From: Saccoglossus kowalevskii
Lineage: Eukaryota; Hemichordata; Enteropneusta; Harrimaniidae
Reading direction: 5' to 3'
DNA length: 64,000 bases
Assembly (NCBI RefSeq): GCF_000003605.2
Contig: NW_003130854.1
Span: 1,354,807 to 1,418,806, forward strand
The notes below the pieces were generated by a model. That model saw nothing but the letters and a program-made list of their open reading frames with translations. It did not search any database and had not been told where the DNA came from. Made by a program: the position numbers and the translations under genes. Shown here piece by piece: positions 37,213-49,536 of this stretch (the stretch's first letter is position 1; every line of letters begins with the position of its first letter).

Positions 37213-40200
37213 CCATAACAGTGAATATTAATTCATCCCTGCTTGGTATATGTCGTTTATTACATTCACAACAATAGTTACTTTGAGATAGTTTCATCAA
37301 TATTCATTACTCATTAAATTCTGAGCTCTGTCCTTAGATGACTTTTGTATCACTCGGCTAATTAAATTTCTGTCCCTTAACTTTAGATTTTTTTTATAAA
37401 AAATATATTGTTATCAGTCAGGCACGTATCACAGAAATAATCGAAAAATTTCCTCAGTTGCGTATTATCTCTCGGCGTGAAAGTGTTTGTTTGAAGATAA
37501 GAGATTCCAGAATCATTTATGTTTATACAGTGAGAAAACTATCGGTATACAAAATTCAGAATCGGAAACCATAATTTAAAAACAGAAAAAGGGTAGACAC
37601 ACAACCCCAAAACTCTTAGTAAAAGATAGTATATGTTGAAATTTGGTTTGTCAGCGTTGTAATACTGTACTGTCTTTGTGCATACTTTGCAGTATCCTCC
37701 TAATAACCTCATAGTATACGTAATTGTATATGTAATTGTTTGCATTGACAATTATAAACTTTACTGTGGATAGAATTTCGTAATTCGTCATGAGACCAAA
37801 GCTCTAGTGACAAGAGGTATATAACTTTAAAGACAACTATAAGTACAATTATCAATTAATACCACAAGAAATCAGATAACACTTTAAATTCAGGCTAGGC
37901 TGTTGGTCTTTCCGTGGCCTGCTCATAAATGAAAATGTTACATTTCCCAATATTGGCGGTCACCAGCCTAATTTTTGAGAGGATGGTGGTTGCTTTTTAG
38001 TGGATAGTGGGCATTTTGGCAGTATTACATGTATAGGGTTTACCAAAGGCTCCTATGGTAATGATATTATGTCAAATCTCAAGTTGAAGCCTTGTGACAT
38101 AGGCTGGAAAAAAATTATATATTGTGAATGATGGGGTATTTCGTTTTCCTGAATTGTTTCAAATATCTGAGTTTTAAAAAGTTTCAAAAAAATGTAAATG
38201 TTTTAAAAATATTGTTTTTTGAAAAAAATTAGAACAAGTTTCTCAAAAAACGTCATTGTAACAAACAAAAGAATGCTATTTCATGTTGCCATGGGACAAT
38301 AACTTCATGATTTTTTTATAAGAAAACCAATGAACATTGTCATGCCATTTATAACCAGTTTTGTCAAAAATTATGAGTACCGGTAGGTTTCTACTTCATG
38401 GTTGTTGCCATGTGGTTAAGCCCCACCTCTGGCCATCTTTTTTTAATACTGAAGAAAGTACTCTATCTCCTCGTCAACTCCAGATGATGCATCTCAGCAA
38501 AGACTTGTAACCACGGTGAAAGTTCTGATCCATACAAAAAAACAGTGTGATAACTAGATTTACAAAATATATGAGATTACAATCACATCACATGACCAAA
38601 ATAACAAAACCAACTAATCTAACCTGGACTCTATGTATATTTCAAGAAAAAACAAACAAAAGCTGTTGTCATTTATTAAAGACAATAGACCATCACTGCA
38701 CCAAAGTTTAAGTAATAAGTATTTTTTATTTCAAATGGTGTCACTAAGCAACGTTGTCTGGTAAATTATTTAAGATCTTTAAATCTCATTCTGAGGTCTA
38801 TATTTTGATTCAGGCAAATAAAAACAAAATCAAGAGATTTACAACAAATCACAGAAAAGCTGCAATGGAGTAACACATTTAAAGTTGAAAATGTCTATCG
38901 CCTGCGGACATTGTCCTCATTTGATCGGTTTGACACCTCATGGACGTTATAAACTTTAAAAAGTTGTTCATAACAGCAGCGTTTGAGCTATGTAATCACA
39001 TATGTCATTCTGTCATGAAAAGATGAATTAATTTATTTTTACTTTAGGGTCATAGGGTCACTTGGCCAAAAAAGACAATTTGAATAAAAGGTTAAAATGT
39101 GTCGTAATAACCATTCCTGTCGTGTTTTGAAACCAGATTGACAGTCTCAAGTGATACGAACTCACTCACTTATATGAATTGTGAGTATATACTTTAAACC
39201 ACAGGGCTGATTATTGGATTAATTTTCACTTAATTTCTTACTGGATTAAATCTACAATAGAAAAGAATAGACAGGTTAGTTTTTTTTAACAACAAGAATA
39301 ATAGTATCCCATAATTCCATGGTGCCATATCCCAAGGATTGAAGAGCTTCGGTTTAACAAATATTGTAATTAGCAAGATAAGATCTGCATAATCCAGCTT
39401 AAAAAACTGTATGCCAAATAAATCACACAAACATCTATGTCTTAACCTTTTCGCCACCAGTTTACTCAAATTTTTTGGCTCCAAAATTAGAGTTTCACCA
39501 CTAGACTATCGCGTAAAATGCCATAAAATTTCCCGCCGAAATTTGGTACAGCATTTTGCACACTTTTATGTAATTTTCTATAATATTTTTCATATTTTTG
39601 GTTTAAATGGGAAGGATTTAGCATTGGCTACAAAATCGAAGTTTTTTTGAAAAAAAAATATGTGAAAATCAATATTTTGTGAAAAAATTGATAAAATTTG
39701 TGCAAGCAGATCTCAAGAGTATGTATCATTGTTATAACTTAGAGATCTAGAAAGTATACAAATATTCACTTCAAAATCTTCCTGACTGAAAATTAGTCCA
39801 TTTTGCTTTTTCGTTTTGCTATCAGCCGTTTCAAAGCCATGTAATTGGAATTGAAATATTCAGGTTGTATCGTGGTAAGTAGGTACGCTCCCTTCGTGTG
39901 CTTCAAGTTGAATTACAATGCACCAAACACAAAGGAACTCATGTGGTCATCATTGAACTTGATGGTATTCTCTATTATCAGTGTTTTTGACCTTGAGATT
40001 GAACTACAGATATGGACTCAAGTGGAATCTATTTAGTGCTTATCAGTGATCTACTGCCTATTAGTGTTTTTCATGTTGTTGAGGTTTGCCGACCTTCGTT
40101 TTTTTAGTATCATAGGGGGGGTTGTCTAACCAACCATTGTTATCAATTCTTTTGTCGGTTGTTATGCCCTCATTATTACTTTAATAGCTTTATATTATGT

Positions 40201-40678
40201 GATAGATAAAAGTCCAAATTATAGTTTTTCTGTCGCCATTGAAAATTGTATTCACCTCTCATCCCTCTCCGCATAGTTTGACCATTTTCCTGCCGCCGTC
40301 CAAATTTTAACTTTCTGTAAAGTATCATATTCTATTATTGGCTCTAAATTGACTTTGAATTGTGGGTAAGAAAGAAATCAGTCTGTGGAAAAGTGTCATC
40401 TACCGGTAATTACCCAGAATGCATTAACAATTATTTTGCAAAATGTGCATCTGATTGTGACTGTCTAACCAATCAGAAAAGCTGTTATTAGTTTGTGGAA
40501 TGCATTTTACACTTGTTGTGTATGTCACTATATGGAGTCAATATTAAACGGGACATGCCATTGTTTTTCCAACCCACATTTTGCAACATATGCAGCCTAT
40601 TTTTTAAGTATATTTCCATAATATTTTTGATCATTTTGTACCAAATGTTCACAATTTTCTAGGGAAAGAGTTCTTTAT

Positions 40679-40831
40679 GTACCCCCATCCCCAAATCCTA
40701 ACCCTTACCCCAATTCTATTGTATATGCCTCTCTAGATAACAATAGATGTCGTTAGGAGGAGCTATACAACTATATTTGAGGGAACTGGAGGGTAGGGTA
40801 AGGTTACAGTTAGAATTAGGGGTGGGGGTAC
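40679..40831. repeat. Small foldback element, 153 bp
   Basis: GTACCCCCATCCCC at the left end is inverted as GGGGTGGGGGTAC at the right end. The pairing extends imperfectly inward through CCTAACCCTTACCC and GGGTAGGGTAAGG. The flanks share AGTTCT (about 40669 and 40832), a possible 6-bp target duplication. The arms are rich in TAACCC/GGGTTA-like words. Probably a miniature inverted-repeat element of unknown superfamily. Confidence 0.55.
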
Positions 40832-41159
40832 AGTTCTAAATCAAAATTTTTGAAAAAATCTGAATTGAATTTTAAAACGTTTTAATTTTGTGAATCGTGA
40901 CAAAAAATGCCCTTGGCTCTCAGATGGTTAAAACATCAGTTGCTTTTGTAACCTCCCATGTGTAGGTGGATTATAGTCGAAAAATGAGGGAAATTGGAGA
41001 TATATTGTAGCAAGTTTATATAAGATTTTGTTCATTTCAGGTAATCATTCTATTTTTTAAAAGTAAATCTGGTATTTAAAATTTAATAACAAATTAATAA
41101 CTTAATGATTCACGCATGGCGACTGGAGTTGGCACCCAACTGGATATTGAAACGTAACA

Positions 41160-41445
41160 TTAAAGGGCGGTGGTCGTCGAGCTGCTCGTGTGCGACATTT
41201 GTGTTGATAAACATTGATTTTCTCAAAATCCAATGCGCTCTTCTAATGGAAATCACAAATATGAGGTTTGACCTGGGCGCGACTTGCACTAATTACCGCC
41301 GGTGACTCCTTTGATATCTTCCAATCACCTAAAAAATACCTAATTAAAGCTTGGTAACGTCCCAGTTTGTACTCCTTGATCTGTGTAATAGTCAAAGTCA
41401 CCATATATCTTGCGCATACGTGGCACGAAGACTACCGCTCTTTAA
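41160..41445. mobile_element. TTAA-flanked element, copy C, longer interior (286 bp)
   Basis: The left end TTAAAGGGCGGTGGTCGTCG and the right end GCACGAAGACTACCGCTCTT before TAA are inverted repeats and match the ends of the 130-bp family. The interior is different and about twice as long, lacking the TATGAGTCCCATAT core. It is thus either a separate subfamily or a copy carrying other sequence. There is no transposase frame. Confidence 0.65.
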
Positions 41446-44049
41446 ATATCAGGGTAATGCAAACTCCTGAAGCTATGTTGTTATATTTCTCAATAAATTT
41501 GTTTGAATCTCAGGGAACAAAAACGAATTTTATTTCCTCCATATCACCGGAAATTTTTGAGATATAATTTTAGTTTAGATTATGTATATTTACTCCTTTG
41601 AATGCCAAAGTCAATATGTTCCACTATTTGTTTCAAAAATGTATGACCAAAATGTATGACCAAGGAAATACGTTCATTTGATCCAAAAAACAAAACAAAA
41701 AAACTAAAGAAACATACATACAAATTTATGGGTTATGAAGGCTGCCTGCCAAAATGAGGTGTACCAGGTGAAAAAACACAAAACGTCTACTCCTGTCGGC
41801 TTATCAAAATTACAGTGTGTAATAGTTTCCTGCATATTTTTTTGAAACATTTTCTACAAAATTTGATTTATTCAACAATGTTTCATGAATACAATGACAT
41901 ACAGCACACAAAAGTAACAAATACATGATTATATATCTTTGTACTGTTAAATGTTTGAAAAAAACAAGTATTAAAATATTTTCCCTTCCTTTTTTCAGAC
42001 ACTGTTGGAAGCTAGACATATGGAATAAAAGTTGAATGACGGGGTGTTTCCGTGACGACTACAAAACCATGACCTACCTTGCTGTAATGGATCAAATCTG
42101 AAAAATTAAATTTTTGCATTTATAGCAATTGTTTTCCACTTATGGGCTGTATTTAAACTCTGGGAAACGGATGCCAGCTGTCTCGTGTGACTAATGTTTA
42201 ATCCTGGATTGGAACTAGAGTACGTAGCTCATAACGCACGCTTCGTATGAGTGTATATTTCATTTTAATCCATAATATGAACTCACGATTGTCGCTACAA
42301 CTGGTGTCTGAAATTTGACATTATTATTAATAAATGATGTTTTAATTGCTTGCCGTCATTACTGCTCTTAACGAAAACACAGGGCCCAATTCTGGAGGTC
42401 AGGAAGTCGAACATTTATACGAAAATTGCCAATTTACTTTGGGTTGAGATCAGAACTAAATTGACCTAAAGTGGCAGCAGTTATTATTTTTTTCTGCCAT
42501 TATTGATGTTTTGAATTTCCCAATTACCGGTGGTGACAGTGACAGAATGACAAACGTACGAGGTGTTGACAGGGGTCAGAGGTCATTATGCTGAAATGTG
42601 GAATTATCAATTTTAAAATTGCTTGATGAATGAAATTAATGTTTTTGAATTGCCATTTCCATGCTTTTTAAAATGTAAAAAAAAATGTGTGCAGTATATC
42701 GCTCCAAGCTGATCATGAGGAAAATTAATTTGCTTTACCACGCACGTCTGGATGGCCGTCATATGAGTGTCCTTCACAGTCACTGAGCTGTGCACAAGTC
42801 TATACATTGCGCCACCATTTATGTGTCCTAGAAACAACTTATATTTTGTGCTTACAAATGGTAAAAAATATTTCTTTTTTTTTTTTTTTTGCATTTCTGA
42901 AATTTAATTGCTAATATCAAGAAAAAAACAGTCTGTTTCACATTTAGGTCCAAATTTTCAAATTTCTTTATTTGTTGAATATTCGTCAAGAATAAAATTT
43001 GCTTTGCTTTCAAAAGTCAAAACGTCATTATTTATGCCGACCCAAAGTGCCCCCCCTTTTCTTTGGAATGCAGATTTCTTAGATCAGAAGTGTGCAACGT
43101 GGTGAATCTCAACATGGTGTTTCTCCTCAGCGTTTTTCTGTATTTACGTAGCAAATTTCACTGAAAATGTAGTTTGCTTCATCAGAATTGTGTCTTAAAT
43201 TATCTTGTAGTTCCCCTACCTAATTTGAATCCGGGATGGCAGGAAGAGTAAGCACAAACAATCGGTTCAACTTGATTTTGGATATGTTTGTTTAGTTGAA
43301 CTGAAACTCGGCGACAGTGGCTTTAAAATCTAACCACAGAGGTTTGGCATTTCTACTCAGTCTATTTCAGTATCTACTAACCACCAGACTGTGATCTTTT
43401 TCTTTCCAATGCTGTCTTCGGAAGTATCATTGAGAATTCTTCAAATTTGGTCCACCCTCCTTATTACAAGTACTGATTTTGTTTCCTCTCATGGCCATCA
43501 TTGTTGCAATTGTGAAAAGTTTCACAACAAAGATCACAAACCTAATATGTATATTTAGTCAAGGGTATCGGCAATTGCATAATACAATGCTTGTTCATAC
43601 TGAAATTTAGTCAAGCCTAAAATTTGGGTGAGCCTAAGGTCTGACTTATTTTCCAATGTGAAACCTAACATCAGATTGTATGTAACCGGAACAAACAAAC
43701 ACGCATTCCAAAAACATTGACTTGCTATAATCGCATTTAAATATAGACACTATTGAATTGTTGATGATAGTTTAGTTTGAACTTAGTTAAGTATGAGACA
43801 CTCAAACTGAGGAAAAATGATTAAAATGTGAATATTAGGAAATTCTTAACTGTATTAATCTGAAGGATATATGAAGACTTGTCTCACCAAAGCAAATAGA
43901 TAATAAGTGCTCTGTAATCTCAAGTTTTGTTGTTCACTTGTCAAGTTTGTGTAATGATTTGTATGTCCATGGTTTCAGTAGCAAGTACTGCAGCACAGAG
44001 TGCAACAACCTGGCACATCAGTCCCAGGACAACAGTACTGTACAAAGAT
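41446..44049. other. Non-coding stretch
   Basis: No gene recognised. 42.13-42.60 kb is less AT-rich and holds a DR1 nuclear-receptor-like site. A GACCAAAATGTATGACCAA doublet occurs at 41.64 kb (ATGTATGACCAA twice in 18 bp). The remainder is AT-rich. Confidence 0.55.
42573..42585 (+). promoter_or_regulatory. DR1 nuclear-receptor-type element
   Basis: GGGTCA G AGGTCA is a direct repeat of the hormone-receptor half-site with a 1-bp spacer, the arrangement bound by HNF4, COUP-TF and RXR heterodimers in animals. The sequence match is exact; no promoter is visible nearby, so activity is inferred only. Confidence 0.35.
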
Positions 44050-45650
44050 TTATTCAATTTCCAGTGACTCTAGTATAACCGAATTGTACTGTCCCTGGAG
44101 GATTACAGCGTTCCATAGACTGGTCCCTCTGAAATGCCTAATTTGTCTAATCTGAGTTGGAGAATAGCCTTCAAGTGTGAAGTTAGAACAGCTCTGTGGA
44201 ACACCCTCAATGATAGTGACTTATGTGGTGGTCTCCTGGGTTGCTGTATGAGGAGCAGCCACATGAAATGGATTCACCCTTGAATCACCCTGAATGGTAC
44301 TATATATATCAACATCATTGTCGATCCGTTCGATGAAGGCAATTTTATGAAATTGAGGAAAGCGTATACATCATGATACCCTAAATATATAAATCGTGTC
44401 ACAACCATACCCAGGCTAGACTACACAGCGTGCAAGTCCCCAACTTAGACAGTTCGTTGTTATGGCAAACAGATCAATCGTCAGAGATTGAACAGTATTA
44501 GGGAGATCTGCCATCCATGCTGTTGAATTTGTTTGAGACGGCGTGTTTTCTCTATACTGTATTGTTGTCGTTCCAGATTGCACTCAAGATTTATATGTTA
44601 TGATGAGCACATCAAATGGGGATTGAAACTACGATGTTGTCACGATATGGTGACTATGTTTGTTGCCTCCCCCTTTGTCGAGGTAGATAAAAGTCATTGA
44701 GATGTCGCTCTGTTCAACACTGATGACGATAAAGTGCATAGAGCCAATTTCATTTATTGGGGATGTTTGTTCAATGACCAGCATCCCAGCGAACTTCTAT
44801 GTAGATTTGATGCATCTAATATTAATGAAACATCAGTAAGATTGGGATGAAGGGCAGTGCGATTAACTAACAATCAATGATGATCAGCCTCTTCAGAATA
44901 AGTATCAAGAAACTTGATGAGACATGTACATTTCTTTAGAAACACCTGTATTGGAAGATCAGAGCTTTGAAAGACAATGATGCATGCAATACAGTACTCG
45001 CCATCTACATGGAAGATAGCTTCATTGTATCTATCATACAAGTCAGAGTTATCTTGACCCTAGCCATTTCAGTAGTTAGTGTTAACTGCAGATACTTTAA
45101 CAATGTTTCCTTCACCAGAGATGTGTCTGCATGGAGTTACATTGCAACTGTCTTGTATAACTTCAAAGTCACCGTAAGCTTATTTCACAACCTACATAAT
45201 TCAGTAGGGCGACAATCAAACTTCTTAATTGAAAATGGATTGAAAAGTAGCAAATAATCCATGTTAATATAAACCAGGTGAGCATAAGAAACCACTGATT
45301 GCTCCCCTGGCTAGTAGAAAGAATGTGATTTCGTTCTGAATTGTCAACGTCCTCATTGAGTCCGAGTCCCTGTGCCATAAACTGGACTGAATGTTGTTCT
45401 TCTGTTTGGGAAGGAAAGTTTAGGCTTGATCGAGTTGACAGAATTACCCCTCCAAACTAGTGAATAATGATTTGTGTGTAATATTTACCTTGCACCCTTC
45501 CAAGAGGAAGTACCAGCTAAATGTCTTGCCATTGATTGCACAGACCCAAGGTGTGCCTCGTGAAAGATGTACAGATTCTGCCTTGTTGACATGGATAAGG
45601 TTTCAACAGCCATGTGTGGACAACCATTTTATCTACCAACCTAAGATCTT
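44050..45650 (-). pseudogene. Old, much broken coding remnant of unknown family
   Basis: Read on the minus strand, about 1.6 kb gives successive open pieces whose composition is clearly protein-like and unlike the AT-rich frames elsewhere. Examples are FSWYFLLEGCKVNITH near the upper end, DSCNVTPCRHISGEGNIVKV and DRYNEAIFHVDGEYC in the middle, and FIERIDNDVDIYSTIQGDSR and EGYSPTQIRQIRHFRG near the lower end. GC is also higher than around it. The pieces are interrupted by many breaks (of the order of ten or more) and change frame, so the copy is old and not functional. Cys- and Asn-x-Thr-bearing pieces suggest an extracellular or membrane protein. It could be a decayed host gene, or part of a mobile or virus-like element; no reverse transcriptase, integrase or terminal repeats were seen to decide. 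Weaker protein-like pieces may reach 46.5 kb. Confidence 0.5.
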
Positions 45651-47047
45651 TGACAAATGACACCTACATTGAAGCATTGAGTTTCTCGTGGCAGATCAAA
45701 TGATGCCATAAAAAACATAATAAAAACTGTGCTGCCAAATGCTGGATTATTAAAAAGAAATCGTGGCAAGAAATCATGTAACCAATACGATCGATTTAGT
45801 AAAAAGGCATTGAAAACTGGTAAACATGAACTGTTTGAAACAAAAAGGAGTACTTTCCTTGCAAATGCTAACAAATGAAATGAATGAAAACTGTTGTTTA
45901 TCAAAGGATAGTGGATTGTAAGAACAGCCAAAAAGTAGTACTCCTGCTATGAACAAAATTGTGTGTGAATTTCCTTTTCACTTGCGCACTATCCAAGGAG
46001 ACCAGTAAATCATGTGACTTCTACATGTGTTATTTCAAAGCTCTTTGAAAGGGCAGGCATGGCTACTGGTCTACAGTCTCCATGCTTTATCTGCTGCAGG
46101 TTCATCACTCTACTAAAGTAAGGTACCATTTAATAGTCCTCACATATTTGATTTCAGGTACACCTGCAGCAAGTAAACTCACCCCTGTCAAACAAACCTC
46201 AAAGTGGACTTGTTAAAGATGTTACGGCACGGTACATTAGTCACTCGATTCAGGATGTACATTGGCTCCACTTATTTTAAATGACACTCACCCATATATA
46301 CCTCCGCACCAGACATTCAACATTTGCTGGGGTGACCCTATTTGTTCAGTCCTCTTCTTTGTCTTGTCAACAATGCCACTGATATTCGTGACTCAGTGTC
46401 AATCAGTATAGGTTTACTCTATGCTTGCTCGTCGATCTTGGCAGTAGTAGTTCAACTCTATATCTGGAACATTTGTAATCTCACATTGACAACGGACTAA
46501 ACACCGAAAACGGGGAATTGTCGTCACCCAAGTCCACACATGGATCTTTCTGATTATGTTTACATGTACATTATAACTAAATCGTGGGATATATATGTAC
46601 TGTAATCGTGTCGTAATTCAGATTGCCAAATCAAGCATTTCTGTCATTCATTCACAGTCATATATGCACAGATTTTATTCAAACTTGTATATATATTGCA
46701 CATAATAGGACCTTGATACACATCATTTTGTTTTATAGATTGAATGGCTGGAAGCCATTTGGTTTTATTCAATGCTGTTCTGTTGTCATATCTCAAAGAT
46801 GTCTTGAATGGTCATGTTGAAACTTCGTGCATACTTCTATAAGATCCATTTTAAGTTTAAAAATCATCAAAATCCAACTTTATGACCAAAACTTTACACA
46901 TAAGATAAACACTGAATAAATTCTAAATCGCTGACTCGTTTCAGTAGTGTTAACTATTGTATGACAATCAAGGGGAAAACTAGATTAAGGTTCATTCACT
47001 AACATTGCTTCAGTTGCTAGAGTTTTCTGCTGAACATCTATTCTATG
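45651..47047. other. Stretch without a recognisable intact gene
   Basis: 45.65-46.55 kb is less AT-rich. On the minus strand it shows a few further protein-like pieces (for example VTNISGIVDKTKKRTEQIGS), which may be the upstream continuation of the coding remnant. 46.74-46.80 kb holds a weak copy of the AAAATGGC-type repeat. The rest is AT-rich. Confidence 0.4.
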
Positions 47048-49536
47048 GTTTACCTTTCTAGTACAATCTTGTACTGGTTACTTTTTCTAGTACATACTTG
47101 TATCCCTCTCTATTCCATACTCCCATCAGTCACTGGGTTACTTTTTTTAGTACATACTTGTATTCCTCTCTAATCCATACTCCCATCAGTCACTGGGTTA
47201 CTTTTTCTAGTACATACTTGTATTGCTCTCTATTCCATACTCCCATCAGTCACTGGGTTACTTTTTCTAGTACATACTTGTATCCCTCTCTATTCCATAC
47301 TCCCACCAGTCACTGGTTTACTTTTTCTAGTACATACTTGTATCCCTCTCTATTCCATACTCCCATCAGTCATTGGGTTACTTTTTCTAGTACATACTTG
47401 TATTCCACTCTATTCCATACTCCCATCAGTCACTGGGTTACTTTTTCTAGTACATACTTGTATTCCTCTCTATTCCATACTCCCATCAGTCATTGGGTTA
47501 CTTTTTCTAGTACATACTTGTATTGCTCTCTATTCCATACTCCCATCAGTCACTGGGTTACTTTTTCTAGTACATACTTGTATTCCTCTCTATTCCATAC
47601 TCCCACCAGTCACTGGGTTACTTTTTTCTAGTACATACTTGTATTCCTCTCTATTCCATACTCCCACCAGTCACTGGGTTATTTTTTCTAGTACATACTT
47701 GTATTCCTCTCTATTCCTTACTCCCATCAGTCACTGGGTTACTTTTTCTAGTACATACTTGTATTCCTCTCTATTCCATACTCCCATCAGTCATTGGGTT
47801 ACTTTTTCTAGTACATACTTGTATTCCTCTCTATTCCATACTCCCATCAGTCATTTGGTTATTTTTTCTAGTACATACTTGTATTCCTCTATATTCCAAA
47901 TTCCCACCAGTCACTGGGTTACTTTTTCTAGTACATACTTGTATTCCTCTCTATTCCATACTCCCATCAGTCATTGGGTTACTTTTTCTAGTACATACTT
48001 GTATTCCTCTCTATTCCATATTCCCACCAGTCACTGGGTTATGTTTTCCAGTACATACTTGTATTTCTCTCTATTCCACATTCCCACCAGTCACTGGGTT
48101 ACTTTTTCTAGTACATACTTGTATCCCTCTCTATTCCATACTCCCACCAGTCACTGGTTTACTTTTTCTAGTACAAACTTGTATCCCTCTCTATTCCATA
48201 CTCCCACCAGTCATTGGGTTACTTTTTCTAGTACATACTTGTATTCCTCTCTATTCTATACTCCCATCAGTCACTGGGTTACTTTTTCTAGTACATACTT
48301 GTATTCCTCTCTATTCCAAATTCCCACCTGTCACTGGGTTACTTTTTCTAGTATATACTTGTATCCCTCTCTATTCCATATTCCCACCAGTCACTAGGTT
48401 ACTTTTTCTAGTACATTCTTGTATTCCTCTCTATTCCATACTCACACCAGTCACTGGGTTACTTTTTCTAGTACATACTTGTAATCCTCTCTATTCCATA
48501 CTCCCACCAGTCACTGGGTTACTTTTTCTAGTACATACTTGTAATCCTCTCTATTCCATACTCCCACCAGTCATTGGGTTACTTTTTCTAGTACATACTT
48601 GTATTCCTCTCTATTCCATATTCCCACCAGTCACTAGGTTACTTTTTCTAGTACATACTTGTATTCCTCTCTATTCCATACTCTCATCAGTCACTGGGTT
48701 ACTTTTTCTAGTACATACTTGTATCCCTCTCTAATCCATACTCCCACCATTCACTGGGTTACTTTTTCTAGTACATACTCGTATTCCTCTCTATTCCATA
48801 CTCCCATCAGTCACTGGGTTACTTTTTCTAGTACATACTTGTATCCCTCTCTATTCCATATTCCCACCAGTCAATGGGTTACTTTTTCCAGTACATACTT
48901 GTATTTCTCTCTATTCCGCATTTCCACCAGTCACTGGGTTACTTTTTCTAGTACGTACTTGTATTCCTCTCTATTGAATATTCCCACGAGTCACTGGGTT
49001 ACTTTTTTCTAGTACATACTTGTATTCCTCTCTATTCCATATTCTCACCAGTCACTGGGTTACTTTTTTCTAGTACATACTTGTATTCCTCTCTATTCCA
49101 TATTCCCACCAGTCACTGGGTTACTTTTTTCTAGTACATACTTGTAACCCTCTCTATTCCATATTCCCACCAGTCACTGGGTTACTTTTTTCTAGTACAT
49201 ACTTGTATCCCTCTCTATTCCATATTCCCACCAGTCACTGGGTTACTTTTTTCTAGTACATACTTGTATTCCTCTCTATTCCATATTTCCACCAGTCACT
49301 GGGTTACTTTTTTCTAGTACATACTTGTAACCCTCTCTATTCCATATTCCCACCAGTCACTGGGTTACTTTTTTCTAGTACATACTTGTAAGCCTCTCTA
49401 TTCCATATTCACATCAGTCACTGGGTTACTTTTTCTAGTACATACATGTATTACTCTCTATCTTCGTCATTGTGTTACTTCTCCTTTCCATATTCCTATC
49501 AGTCACCCGTTTACCTGTCAGCCACATGCATTTCTC
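47048..49536. repeat. Minisatellite, 60-bp unit, about 40 copies
   Basis: The unit is TTGTATTCCTCTCTATTCCA, then TACTCCCATCAGTCACTGGG, then TTACTTTTTCTAGTACATAC: exactly 60 bp from 47098 to about 48990. It is followed by a block of about seven 61-bp units with one extra T in the T-run, then decayed units to 49536. Variants (ATCAG/ACCAG, TTCC/TCCC/TTGC, CACTGGG/CATTGGG) are distributed in a non-random, block-like way. A frame through it encodes a 20-residue periodic peptide (YLYSSLFHTPISHWVTFSST) only because 60 is a multiple of 3. The frame breaks at 61-bp units, so it is not a gene. Confidence 0.97.

Larger units (their letters stand above)
36537..40678. other. Mostly AT-rich non-coding stretch
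   Basis: No gene recognised. 36.95-37.35 kb is less AT-rich and carries the regulatory-type motifs listed separately. A GC-richer patch with a Leu/Lys-rich frame at 39.41-39.65 kb starts with CCTTTTCGCCACCAGTTTAC; it might be a fragment of a dispersed repeat, but I have no second copy to prove it. Confidence 0.5.

Noticed and set aside
47098-49012. Three frames (177, 252 and 117 codons) with a 20-residue repeat resembling a repeat protein
   Set aside because: This is the 60-bp minisatellite in frame. It breaks wherever a unit is 61 bp and has no gene context.
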